DNA from: VAZQ01 sp035293945
GTDB lineage: Bacteria > Pseudomonadota > Alphaproteobacteria > Rhizobiales > Xanthobacteraceae
Length of the DNA stretch: 64,000 nt
Reading direction: 5' to 3'
NCBI GenBank assembly: GCA_035293945.1
Contig: DATGLV010000039.1
Location: 186,001-250,000, forward strand
Shown here: in pieces, positions 44,750 to 53,362 of the stretch
Layout of the letters: every line of letters begins with the position of its first letter
Position numbering within the stretch: the first letter of the stretch is position 1
Made by a program: the position numbers and the translations under genes
The notes under the pieces: model-generated
What the model saw: only the letters and a program-made list of their open reading frames with translations
Database searches by the model: none
What the model was told of the DNA's origin: nothing

Positions 44750-44992
44750 CACTATGTTTGCGCTGACATCGCTGGAATTATCCGCCAACCAGATTGCAAG
44801 AGAGTGCGAGCAGTCCGGATGTCCAAGGCAGATTGCGCCGTTGTCGGGCAGCCGCGCAAGGGGACCGGGCCCGCAGCCGACCGTCAAGCTCAGCCGCTTG
44901 CCCCGATAGAATTCCTCGACCGTTTGCGCCTGCGCGGGCCGGGACAACAAGGCAATGCAGGCCAGGACCGCAGCGATCATTGGCTTGAGCAT
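44750..44992 (-). pseudogene. 5' remnant of a TctC-like binding-protein gene
   Basis: In frame with and upstream of the GYD gene lies a signal peptide (MLKPMIAAVLACIALLSRPA plus QAQ) and TVEEFYRGKRLSLTVGCGPG, the exact start of the EFYRGK subtype seen at 17545 and 32718. After about 43 residues the similarity stops and unrelated codons run into the GYD frame. The other 300 residues of the protein are missing. The remnant is a deletion product; whether it is still translated as a fused N-terminus is unknown. Confidence 0.7.
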
Positions 44993-45067
44993 GATTACCC
45001 CAAAGCCTTAAAACCCGCCGAACCACCAAGCAGCGCGAGGCGGGCCGGCCTCTACAGGTCCAGCATG

Positions 45068-46267
45068 CTAGGCCGAAGGCGGGCGGTAAAGCGACTCTTC
45101 CATCTTTGAGGTGACGCCTTCGCTCTTGAGCGTCTCCTCGTATTCCTTCCGCAGGAAAGGGTCCTCCAGCCAGTACGGAATGGCGGTCCCACCCTCGGTC
45201 ACATCGATCGCGCCTTCGTCAGTGTCCTTCTCACCGGGCACGCCTGCCTTGTCCTTGCGGTGATTGTTGGGCCCGTACCAGCCGATCAATCGCAGCGGCT
45301 CCTTGCTGATGCCGAAATGGGCGTGGAACCAGTCACCCCCGTAGGGCGCAGCAGTGACCATGCCCACCGGCTCGTAGTCCTGCCGGAAGATATTGGCCGT
45401 TTTGCCGTCCTTCCACGGCGTCATGCCATCGCTACGCGGCCAGGTATAAGTGTAGCCCTTGCCCTTGAGGCAGACGAGCACCGCCGACGACATATGGGCG
45501 TGCGCCTTCGAGTAGCGCCCGGTCTCATGCTCGCCGACAAAGCCGTAGAACACATTGCTGGCCATGTTGGGCTCGACCCGGAGATAACCGGGCGAGCGGC
45601 GATTATCGAGATAGAGCTGGCCGTTGATGATGTCCGGAATGAGGTTGCTCTTGCGCATCGCGAGGCCTCGTAGCGGATCCGGCGCGATGTCGTCCTTTGG
45701 CTTGAAAAAGTCCTGGCTCCCATCGAAGCGGGTCGGAAAGGTCGCCGGTGAATTGAAGATCCAATCAATGTCACGAAACAGGTTCATCACGTTGGGCGCG
45801 GTGGAGGCCACCAAGATGAGCGCTGGGCTCGAGGCCGCATTGACAATGCGGTGCCAGGTATTGAGCGGAATCGAGAACATCGACCCGCGCTGCCATTCGA
45901 AAGTGTGCGGCTTGGCCTGGCCGTCGATCCAAATCTCAGTCGTCCCGCGCCCTTCGACGACGACCATGATCTCCTCGTACATGTGCCGCTCGGGATTGAG
46001 CGCCCCGGCCCCCGGCACCTCGACGACGTAGCACCCCCATTTGCCTTCCGTGCCGTAGAGCTGGATGAACGTGCCGTTCCCGCCCAAGCGGGCCCACGGT
46101 TTTAGCGGAAGGTCCTGCACGCGCCTTACCCCGATGCCGCGGAAGATTGGAATCCCCTGCGCCTCCATAAATTCGTCATAGGGCGTATTTGGTCGCTTCC
46201 ACGCCCCATACCCCGCATTCTTCAGTCCCTCGGGCTCGTGCCAATGATCACTGGTGACATCGTGCAT
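45068..46267 (-). CDS. Bicupin protein
   Basis: A 399-residue protein with two cupin domains. The first, about residues 60-160, shows ERHMYEEIMVVVEGRGTTEI and FSIPLNTWHRIVN. The second, about 245-325, shows KAHAHMSSAVLVCLKGKGYT and DWFHAHFG. Histidines in both could hold a metal. The two-cupin plan resembles gentisate dioxygenase-like or ethylenediurea-type proteins, but I cannot assign a substrate. No signal peptide. ATG 46267 has GGAGG in front. It is a single-gene unit. Confidence 0.85.
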   Translation of the reverse strand: MHDVTSDHWHEPEGLKNAGYGAWKRPNTPYDEFMEAQGIPIFRGIGVRRVQDLPLKPWARLGGNGTFIQLYGTEGKWGCYVVEVPGAGALNPERHMYEEIMVVVEGRGTTEIWIDGQAKPHTFEWQRGSMFSIPLNTWHRIVNAASSPALILVASTAPNVMNLFRDIDWIFNSPATFPTRFDGSQDFFKPKDDIAPDPLRGLAMRKSNLIPDIINGQLYLDNRRSPGYLRVEPNMASNVFYGFVGEHETGRYSKAHAHMSSAVLVCLKGKGYTYTWPRSDGMTPWKDGKTANIFRQDYEPVGMVTAAPYGGDWFHAHFGISKEPLRLIGWYGPNNHRKDKAGVPGEKDTDEGAIDVTEGGTAIPYWLEDPFLRKEYEETLKSEGVTSKMEESLYRPPSA

Positions 46268-46465
46268 GGGAGTTCCTCCGCCAAGTGTTAGGCAATCCTC
46301 TCATGGCCCACTAATGAGCACAATCCCGGCGTGATCTGGCGTGTGTTTGCGCCGCGCCGGATGGGCTTGTCGAAGATCGCGGAGAAAGTGATCAGCACAG
46401 TGCATAATGGAAAAATATGATGGATAATTGCGACGAGTTGCTATGGCAGTTGGGTGGAGGGGCAG

Positions 46466-47131
46466 ATGGAAGCGCGGGAAATCTTCGTTAGCGTCGGCAC
46501 CACTTGCAATGACGAACAGGAAGCTTTTGTCCATGCCCTCGAAGACAGGTTACGGAGCGAGGGCCTCATCCCCCGCACCGTGGGCCGCAATACCTTCAGC
46601 GCTGATGCTCCGTTGAAGAAAGTCATGGAGCTGCTCGAAAGCTGCCAAGGGGCTGTGGTTATTGCCCTTGAACGCACGTTCTTTCCCTCAGGTATTGAGA
46701 AACGGGGTGGGCCTAACGAGTCGCAGTTGTCCAACGTGCGGCTACCCACACCGTGGAATCAAATAGAAGCCGCGATGGCTTACACCCGGCATCTACCTCT
46801 CATGGTCGTTGTGGAAACAGGGCTGAGGGGTGAAGGTCTTTTGCAAAGCGGCTATGATTGGTACGTGCAATGGATCAAGCCGGTGCCATCAGCCTTGAAC
46901 ACGCTTGAGTTCAACGGTGTTCTCGCCGACTGGAAATCGAGAGTCGTCTCTTATGAGCCCGCATCGAGCTTGGCCGACGAGACGAAGGTTTTGAAATCCC
47001 CTGCCGACCTTACAATTGGGGAATTGATAGGTGGGCTTCGTCCGGCGCAGCTCTGGAGTGTTCTTGCCACATTGGTGGCTGCATTGGCGGGAGCATTTGC
47101 TCTCGGTGCAAGACTGGTTGGCCATCCTTAA
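46466..47131 (+). CDS. TIR-like (nucleotide-fold) protein with C-terminal membrane anchor
   Basis: A 221-residue protein. ATG 46466 has GGAGG nearby; an in-frame GTG at 46454 is an alternative. The first half (about 5-150) has an alpha/beta flavodoxin-like pattern: REIFVSVGTT, then HALEDRLRSEGLIPRTVGRN, a middle CQGAVVIALERTFF strand, and PTPWNQIEAAMAYTRHLPLM followed by a conserved Glu in VVVETGLRGEGLL. This looks like TIR or nucleoside-deoxyribosyltransferase-like folds of bacterial signalling proteins. A single TM helix lies near 195-217 (LWSVLATLVAALAGAFALGA). GC is visibly lower than the surroundings, suggesting transfer. Function is unproven. Confidence 0.7.
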   Translation: MEAREIFVSVGTTCNDEQEAFVHALEDRLRSEGLIPRTVGRNTFSADAPLKKVMELLESCQGAVVIALERTFFPSGIEKRGGPNESQLSNVRLPTPWNQIEAAMAYTRHLPLMVVVETGLRGEGLLQSGYDWYVQWIKPVPSALNTLEFNGVLADWKSRVVSYEPASSLADETKVLKSPADLTIGELIGGLRPAQLWSVLATLVAALAGAFALGARLVGHP

Positions 47132-47261
47132 CAGAGGGCGTCGGCAGCTTCGGGTGGCAAGCGCCACTGTCCTTCGAGCCGCTGGGCAACCGGTCGATCG
47201 CGCCCGATCGCCAAGTGCTTGCGCGCCCGAGCGGCTTGCTTGGTTTTGAAGCAAAGCGTGT

Positions 47262-47831
47262 TCAGGAGTTGACGCGGGTCACCGATACCGATTGGCGTGG
47301 GCTCATGAAGATCTCATTGGACAGGTTCAGTGTGCCGGTCAGCACATAGCCGAGCGTCGGCGTGTACGCGTATCTGACCTCGCCCCAGATGTACGAGAAT
47401 GGCGTGCCGGTCGCGGTTCCAAGCGTGCCCGGAAGCGTCACCGGCGTGCCGACCGCGTGCGCGGTGCCGTTGAGCGTGTCGCTCCAGGTGACGGTGGCAT
47501 TGCCTTTGGCATCGACAGTGACCTCGGACACGGTGACGGCGAGCGGGGCCCCGCTGTAGGGCGCGATGATGGACGAAGAAGCGCCGAGGATGCTCGACAT
47601 GTCCGAGTTGTAGATCGTCGTGTAACGTGAGGCGAGATCGGCGACCGCCCGCGTGGTGATGGCGACCTTGCGGTCGATGGCGACGCCGTCACCGAGCTCG
47701 ACGCCGCCCAGATAGGCGGTGAGCAGGAACGGGAGCGTCACGGCAAATTCAACTGCGGCCATGCCGTTTTGACCGCGCGCAAAATCACGCAGACGTTGCA
47801 GAAGAGGAACGGAGCTGATCGTGCCGGTCAT
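47262..47831 (-). CDS. TadE-like pilus assembly protein
   Basis: A 189-residue protein with the TadE/TadG N-terminal motif NGMAAVEFAVTLPFLLTAYL around residues 22-41: a short cytoplasmic stretch, Glu at the fifth position of the helix, and a single TM. The exported rest is Thr/Val/Ser-rich and beta-like (PLAVTVSEVTVDAKGNATVT). Minor pilin-like TadE/F proteins support Flp pilus biogenesis. It follows a second TadE-like gene by 22 bases on the same strand. Confidence 0.88.
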   Translation of the reverse strand: MTGTISSVPLLQRLRDFARGQNGMAAVEFAVTLPFLLTAYLGGVELGDGVAIDRKVAITTRAVADLASRYTTIYNSDMSSILGASSSIIAPYSGAPLAVTVSEVTVDAKGNATVTWSDTLNGTAHAVGTPVTLPGTLGTATGTPFSYIWGEVRYAYTPTLGYVLTGTLNLSNEIFMSPRQSVSVTRVNS

Positions 47832-47853
47832 GGTCGTCTCCCGCTATTGCGCG

Positions 47854-48426
47854 TCAGGGGCCCGTATAGGGCTCGTTCTTGAACACCGACGTGGCCATCA
47901 GCAGCAGCTTGCCGTTGGCTTCGTTGGCGAGGCCGAGACCCAGCGGTCCGGTGAAGACCGGCCACTGGTACATCACGCGCATGACCACGATGTCGCCCGG
48001 ATTGCCCGGATTGTACGACCAGTTGTTGTTCACCTGGCCGTTGGCGTTGAAAGTCAAGGTCGGCATCGAGGTGTTGGCGGCCGAGAACGAGGCTGCGGTC
48101 TGCACGTCGATCATCAGACCGCCGCAGCTGAACAGCGCCTGGACCTTGGCGCAAACGGCCGAGGCGAATTGCGACTGAGTCATGCCGGCATTCTGCACCT
48201 GACCGGTGAGGATCTCACGGCTCGAGTCGGCGACTGCGGATTCCAGCACCTGTCCGGCGAAGAAGGCGAGCGCAGTCTGCATCGAGGCCAATATCAGGGC
48301 GAGGAAGGGCGCCGCGATGATGGCGAACTCGAGCGCCGCAGCGCCTTCCTCGCGGCGCGCGAATCCGGTGGCTACCGCCAACCGTCTGCGTGCTGAAATC
48401 AGCTTGCTTTTGAGGGCTTGCAACAT
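47854..48426 (-). CDS. TadE-like pilus assembly protein
   Basis: A 190-residue TadE family protein. ATG 48426 was chosen because the TadE pattern EEGAAALEFAIIAAPFLALI follows at a normal distance (about 26-45), and GGAG lies upstream. Upstream residues to 48489 lack character. Two Cys (CAKVQALFSCGG) may form a disulfide in the exported part. It is the first gene of a two-gene operon with the TadE-like gene at 47262. The core Tad machine (TadA/B/C, RcpA) is not in this window. Confidence 0.88.
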   Translation of the reverse strand: MLQALKSKLISARRRLAVATGFARREEGAAALEFAIIAAPFLALILASMQTALAFFAGQVLESAVADSSREILTGQVQNAGMTQSQFASAVCAKVQALFSCGGLMIDVQTAASFSAANTSMPTLTFNANGQVNNNWSYNPGNPGDIVVMRVMYQWPVFTGPLGLGLANEANGKLLLMATSVFKNEPYTGP

Positions 48427-48689
48427 CACCGAGGAGCTCCAAATCCGTTCCGGTCGGCAGGATCGTTTTAGCAAACAACCATTGCGCAAATATTGCCCGT
48501 CTACTTGCCTCGGCAGACTGCACGTTCACAGTTTGCGAACCATGATTGGCCCACCGAGCGCAGAGCGTCAGCGACGCCCCGCCAACGTCCGTGCGGCGGC
48601 TCGGCCTGACATTGCGCGGGTCGGCGTGCGCGCTGTAATTTGAGACAAATGCGCTTTATCGGGAGCAAGCCCGAGCTGAAGGAGGTCAC

Positions 48690-49148
48690 ATGGTTCAATT
48701 CGTGCTCAATGGCGGACCGGTCAGAGCCGATGCCGATCCGCAGACACCGCTCCTATGGGTGCTTCGTGATCACATCGGCCTGACCGGGACCAAATATGGC
48801 TGCGGAGCGGGACTGTGCGGTGCTTGCACCGTGCATGTGGACGGTCGCGCGGTGCGCTCTTGTCAGCTGCCGCTCGCCAGCATCGAAGGCGCCAGGGTGG
48901 TGACAATTGAGGGGCTCCCGGCCGTTGCCACGCATCCCTTGCAGGAAGCCTGGATCGCCGAGCAGGTGCCGCAGTGCGGCTACTGCCAATCAGGGCAGAT
49001 CATGAAGGCCGCCGAGCTTCTGGCCGCCAATCCCAAGCCCTCGCGTGAGGAGATCATCGCCCACATGGATGGCAACATCTGTCGCTGCGGTACCTATCCG
49101 CGCATTGTCGCCGCCATCCAACGCGCCGCGCGGGAGAGGCAGCTATGA
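48690..49148 (+). CDS. 2Fe-2S subunit of isoquinoline 1-oxidoreductase-type molybdenum hydroxylase
   Basis: The 152-residue small subunit carries two [2Fe-2S] clusters: Cys38, 43, 46 and 58 (CGAGLCGACTV type) in the plant-ferredoxin-like domain and Cys96, 99, 131 and 133 (CGYCQSGQ, CRCGTYPR) in the helical domain. It passes electrons from the molybdenum site. ATG 48690 is preceded by GGAGG. It overlaps the large subunit by four bases. There is no FAD subunit, as usual for the isoquinoline 1-oxidoreductase/aldehyde oxidoreductase group. Confidence 0.94.
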   Translation: MVQFVLNGGPVRADADPQTPLLWVLRDHIGLTGTKYGCGAGLCGACTVHVDGRAVRSCQLPLASIEGARVVTIEGLPAVATHPLQEAWIAEQVPQCGYCQSGQIMKAAELLAANPKPSREEIIAHMDGNICRCGTYPRIVAAIQRAARERQL

Positions 49149-51331
49149 TGAAGATCAAGCGTGAAGCGAGCGCGACGATCGCGGCCCCGGAAATTTCCCG
49201 CCGCGGATTGCTTGCGGGCCTCGGCGGGCTCTCGTTCGCTCTCGCGTTCGCGGCCGATGGGTTGCGCCTTGTGGCGCCGGCATCGGCCGACGCGGCCGCC
49301 GTCAAGGTGACGCCTTGGGTGCGCATCACGCCCGACGGCACCATCACCATTCTTACCCCCGGGGCCGAGATGGGGCAGGGCTCGATGACCTCGCTGCCGC
49401 TGATCCTGGCCGAGGAAATGGACGCGGACTGGTCGAAGGTCGTGCTCGAATGGGCGCCGGCCGATGCCGAAGTTTATGGCTATCGGCTCGGCCGCGGCCG
49501 CGAGATGGCGATCGTGGGTAGCCGCGCGGTCATGACTTATTTCAGCGATCTGCGCATTGCCGGCGCGCAGGTCCGCAAGGTGCTCATCGCCAATGCCGCC
49601 GAAAGATGGGGCGTTGATCCCGCATCGTTACGCACCGAGCCGAGCATGGTGATCGATCCTGCGTCTGGCCGGCGCCTCGGCTACGGCGGGATTGCGGCTT
49701 TCGGCAAGGTGCCGGTAACGCTTCCGGCAGTCGACAGGAGCGAGCTCAAGCCCAGGAGCGAATTCCGGCTGATCGGTAAGTCGGTGCCGCGCCGCGACAT
49801 CCCGCTCAAGGTCAACGGCACTGCGCAATACGCAATCGACGTGCGGCTGCCCGGCATGGTCTATGCGAGCAGCCTGCACGCGCCCACGCATGGCGACGCG
49901 CCTGCGAGCTGGAACGATGACGAGATCAAGGCCATGCCCGGGGTGCTCGACACGGTTCGCTTGGCGGACGGGATCGCGGTGGTGGCGAAGAGCTTCGAGC
50001 AGGCGATGGCGGCACGCCGGGCCATCGAGGCCACCTGGAGGGCCGGCAAGCTCGATGGATTTAATTCGGTCAGGGCGCTCGAAGATTACCGCAAGCACAA
50101 TGTCGATCCAGCCGCCAAGACCGAGATCGTCGATGCCAAGGGTGACACGAAGGCGGCCTTTGCGGGCGCAGCCAAGATTTACAAGGCGGAGTTCTACAGC
50201 GACTACAGCTATCACGCCCAGATGGAGCCGCTGAACGCGGTGGCTCGCTTCAACGGCGCCGGCGATCGCATCGAGATCTGGGACGGGTCACAAGATATCG
50301 CGGCCTGCCGCGCGCTCGTGGCCAAGGTGCTGGGCTTCACGACCGATCAGGTCGAGGTGCATCCATGCTTCATGGGCGGCGCCTTCGGTCGCCGCTCTGT
50401 CGCCGACTACACGGTCGAAGCGGCGCTCATCGCCCGCGCGGTCGGGTTGCCGGTGAAGCTCATCTGGACGCGCGAGGAGGACATCGCCTACGGCAAGTTC
50501 CGTCCGCAGGCCTATCAGAGCATCGAGGCGGCGCTCGATGCGTCCGGCAAGGTGGTAGGCTGGCGACACGCCGTGGTCGGCGACGGCGGCACGAGCCTGC
50601 TGGTCGGGGGCATGAAGATCGCCTACTACGGCGCGCCAAATCAGAGCATTGAGCTGCGCAATATCGCCCATGGCGTGCGCATCGAGCATTGGCGCGCGGT
50701 CGCCCACAATTTCAATCTGTTCGCGATCGAAGGCCTGGTCGATCAGATGGCTGCCGACCAGGGCGTCGATCCAATCGAGTTCCGGCTTGAGCGAATGGGC
50801 GCGTCGGCGCGTGCCCGCAAAGTCCTCGAGGCGGTGGCCCGGATGGCGGATTGGAAGGGCAAGCGCGGCGATGGCCGCGCGATCGGCATCTCCATCACCG
50901 AACGCTCCGGCTCACTCGGCGCCGGCGTTGTAGAAGTCTCGCTCGACGCCGACATCGGCAAGATCAGGGTGCACAAAGTCTGGCTCGCGGTCGACGGCGG
51001 CATCATCGTGCAGCCGGAGGCCGCCCGCGCCAATGTCGAAAGCGGGATCATGTATGGCCTGTCGAACGGGCTGCATGAGCGCATCACTCTCAAGGACGGC
51101 GCGGTCGAGCAGTCCAACTTCAACGATTACACCGTGATGCGGATGTCTGATATGCCGGAGCAGATCGACATTGCCTTCCTCGACAGCGATGCGCCGCCGA
51201 CCGGGCTCGGTGAGGTCGGCACGCCGTGGGTGATGCCGGCGATCGCCGCCGCCTTCCGCAGGCTGACCGGGAAGCGCCTCGAGCACATGCCGTTCACGGC
51301 TGAGCGGGTGCGCGGTGTGTTGAAGGCGTGA
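49145..51331 (+). CDS. Molybdopterin-binding subunit of isoquinoline 1-oxidoreductase-type enzyme
   Basis: The 728-residue catalytic subunit of the xanthine-dehydrogenase superfamily. It has a twin-arginine-like start (SRRGLLAGLGG at about 19-29) and then WVRITPDGTITILTPGAEMG, CFMGGAFGRRSVADYTVEA and LGEVGTPWVMPAIAAAF, which match the Mo-pterin binding parts. The Glu of PTGLGEVGTP near the end is the usual catalytic base. The Tat-like signal suggests export to the periplasm together with the small subunit (hitchhiking); this is inference. The substrate (N-heterocycle or aldehyde) is unknown. Confidence 0.94.
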   Translation: MMKIKREASATIAAPEISRRGLLAGLGGLSFALAFAADGLRLVAPASADAAAVKVTPWVRITPDGTITILTPGAEMGQGSMTSLPLILAEEMDADWSKVVLEWAPADAEVYGYRLGRGREMAIVGSRAVMTYFSDLRIAGAQVRKVLIANAAERWGVDPASLRTEPSMVIDPASGRRLGYGGIAAFGKVPVTLPAVDRSELKPRSEFRLIGKSVPRRDIPLKVNGTAQYAIDVRLPGMVYASSLHAPTHGDAPASWNDDEIKAMPGVLDTVRLADGIAVVAKSFEQAMAARRAIEATWRAGKLDGFNSVRALEDYRKHNVDPAAKTEIVDAKGDTKAAFAGAAKIYKAEFYSDYSYHAQMEPLNAVARFNGAGDRIEIWDGSQDIAACRALVAKVLGFTTDQVEVHPCFMGGAFGRRSVADYTVEAALIARAVGLPVKLIWTREEDIAYGKFRPQAYQSIEAALDASGKVVGWRHAVVGDGGTSLLVGGMKIAYYGAPNQSIELRNIAHGVRIEHWRAVAHNFNLFAIEGLVDQMAADQGVDPIEFRLERMGASARARKVLEAVARMADWKGKRGDGRAIGISITERSGSLGAGVVEVSLDADIGKIRVHKVWLAVDGGIIVQPEAARANVESGIMYGLSNGLHERITLKDGAVEQSNFNDYTVMRMSDMPEQIDIAFLDSDAPPTGLGEVGTPWVMPAIAAAFRRLTGKRLEHMPFTAERVRGVLKA

Positions 51332-51430
51332 GGGGAAGCAGATCGGGGGGCGTGTCGCGAGCGTCATTCGCCACGCCACCCGCGAACGGAGCCCGATCGG
51401 GATCCGCGGGGCTGCGTGTTGGGCTGGCCT

Positions 51431-51595
51431 CTATTTGAGAGCGGTCTGCACGCTGCCGAACGTCGTGTTCAGATTGCCGCCAACACCTTGCACGACGGCG
51501 ATGATGGCGACCGCGATACCGGCAGCGATAAGTCCGTATTCGATGGCTGTCGCGCCGCTTTCATTGTTCAGGAAACGCTTTACATGCCGAATCAC
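51431..51595 (-). CDS. Flp/Fap family type IVb pilin
   Basis: A 54-residue pilin, the major Flp pilus subunit candidate. It starts GTG 51595 with AGGAG nine bases upstream. The frame reads MIRHVKRFLNNESGATAIEY then a hydrophobic segment GLIAAGIAVAIIAVVQGVGG, which is the Flp cleavage region (Gly before a Glu five residues into the mature helix). Short prepilins like this are processed by TadV and assembled by the Tad machinery. It sits next to the molybdenum enzyme genes on the opposite strand, apart from the two TadE-like genes. Confidence 0.93.
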   Translation of the reverse strand: MIRHVKRFLNNESGATAIEYGLIAAGIAVAIIAVVQGVGGNLNTTFGSVQTALK

Positions 51596-51887
51596 GATTG
51601 GATGCTCCTGATTGTGCTCGCCCCGTGAAAGTACCTACTGGGCGCACCTTACCTTTTCGCTACCCGAGACGCTCAAGTTTTGGCCTTGTCACGTTCTGCG
51701 ACGGGACCTTGCCGAGCGCGCTCGGCAAATTTCGGGGGGCTCGCGCGGAGCGACCGGCGTCGGCAGGCTTTAAAACCACGGAAATTCGCCCGGCACCGGC
51801 ACTTCCTGCGTACCGATTAATCGCGGATTTACCACACTATCCGTATCGCAGGCGTGGGTGATCTCGGTAATAGATATCGCAGGTTTG

Positions 51888-53180
51888 TTACCGCGCCTGG
51901 AGAAGATCGCCCCAGACGCGGCCGAGATTGTCGCGCGCCCGCTCGAGCGGCGGGACGGACCACCCGCCGTCGTCCTTGAACGCGAGGCCGACGCGATTGA
52001 GCTTGGCGAGTGCGTCCTCGATCTTGAACGCGACATTGATTCCGAAAGTTTGCGCGAGCCAGGTTTCGATGCCACTCTTGATCCGGGATGCCTCGGCTGG
52101 GCCGCCTGCGGTCAGCAGAAAATAAAATGCCAGGATAGCCTCCTTGCTTTCCTGATCCTCGGCAGCCGCGATCATGGCGTCGAAAATGCCGGAATTATTG
52201 TTGACGTTGCGAAAATAGACTTTCTCGGTGATCTCTTTCTGGTACTTCAGCGACTGCCGCTGATACCTGAGCCATTGTCGCGCAATGAAGCTGCCGAGTG
52301 CCACGAGGCCGCTCAACGCCGCAAGGGCTTCGGCCATCTCTTCTTGCTTCACGCTCCGCGACAGCCCGAAATAGAAGCCGATGACGAGAAACAGGATCGT
52401 GATGGTCGAGGCGAGCTTGATGAGTATCGGCACGCCTCCCGCCAGCGCCGGACCGCTCAGCAGAAGCTTGTCGCGCAGGCTCAGCACGACGCGGACGTTG
52501 GGAAACAGCGAGTTGAGATCGATGCTGGCGATGTTGTGGAAGGATTTGATCAGGACCGAGCCGGGGCGCAGATGGCCGCGCGCCAGACGCCGCCGCTCTC
52601 GCTCCGAAATGCGGTCAGCGGGCTTCAAGGCAGCCAGCAGCACCACTTCATCATAGACGATGACCGGGACGGACCGCCGCCGGAAGACGGGCCAATCACC
52701 CGTTTCAATGGTCTCCTCATGATGGCCGCGCCGGAAGAAGCGGACCTCGCGGAAATCCTCGAGAGGGGCCACCGTATCGACCCTCAGCGCCGGTCGAGAG
52801 CGATGTGCCGCCTCGACCTCCGCATGCGTCAGCTCGACGAAATTGGCCTCCGCCAGCACTGCGGTCAGCGAGCCGATCAGGCTGACATAAGCGGCTTCGA
52901 GTGCCGCACGGTCCAGCGCCGCATGCGGCTCGATCTCGGGATTGAAGTAGAAGTAGTCGCCGCGCAGCCGCTCGAGCTCGGCGAAATATTCCTGGTGCAA
53001 GATGGCGCCGATGGCCCCACAGATGTCGCGGAAGCCGTCTTGTTGCGCGCCCTCTGCAAGGCGGCCCTCGCGAAGCAGGGCTTCAACCAGATCGCTCTTG
53101 CGGATGGCGATGACGTGATCCTGCGCGCCGGCATCACTCGTGCGGCGCCCGATGGATTGGAGCGATCTCTCCTGTGTCAT
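51888..53180 (-). CDS. DUF3754 (TMEM143-like) membrane protein
   Basis: A 430-residue protein with a soluble N-terminal half, then two TM segments near 255-285 (ILIKLASTITILFLVIGFYF) and 300-315 (ALSGLVALGSFIARQWL). The order and the EITEKVYFRNVNNNSGIFDA and EDQESKEAILAFYFLL stretches match DUF3754/TMEM143-type proteins, which have no established role. ATG 53180 was chosen; 10 residues upstream are possible. The flanking gap 51596-51887 holds no gene. Confidence 0.85.
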   Translation of the reverse strand: MTQERSLQSIGRRTSDAGAQDHVIAIRKSDLVEALLREGRLAEGAQQDGFRDICGAIGAILHQEYFAELERLRGDYFYFNPEIEPHAALDRAALEAAYVSLIGSLTAVLAEANFVELTHAEVEAAHRSRPALRVDTVAPLEDFREVRFFRRGHHEETIETGDWPVFRRRSVPVIVYDEVVLLAALKPADRISERERRRLARGHLRPGSVLIKSFHNIASIDLNSLFPNVRVVLSLRDKLLLSGPALAGGVPILIKLASTITILFLVIGFYFGLSRSVKQEEMAEALAALSGLVALGSFIARQWLRYQRQSLKYQKEITEKVYFRNVNNNSGIFDAMIAAAEDQESKEAILAFYFLLTAGGPAEASRIKSGIETWLAQTFGINVAFKIEDALAKLNRVGLAFKDDGGWSVPPLERARDNLGRVWGDLLQAR

Positions 53181-53261
53181 GGCCGGGCTTTTCCGGCTTT
53201 TCCCGGCCATCCAGGCCTTGCTTTTTTAAGGTGCAGCAAGAAAGGCGTAGATGCCCGCGCC

Positions 53262-53330
53262 ATAAGGGCATTTACGCCCGTCTTTGACGTGCTATGCGCG
53301 GGCATGACTCCGAAACACTGTGAACCGATA
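53262..53330. repeat. Dispersed repeat relative in reverse orientation
   Basis: The reverse complement reads ATGCCCGCGCATAGCACGTC followed by AAAGACGGGCG, close to the ACCCGCGGGCATAGCC...TCAAAGATGGGCGG core at 57570-57600. It lies between the DUF3754 and S10 peptidase genes and is a third family member on the other strand. Confidence 0.5.
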
Positions 53331-53362
53331 TAAGCGTGAACCGCCTAATGCCGGACCTGACT

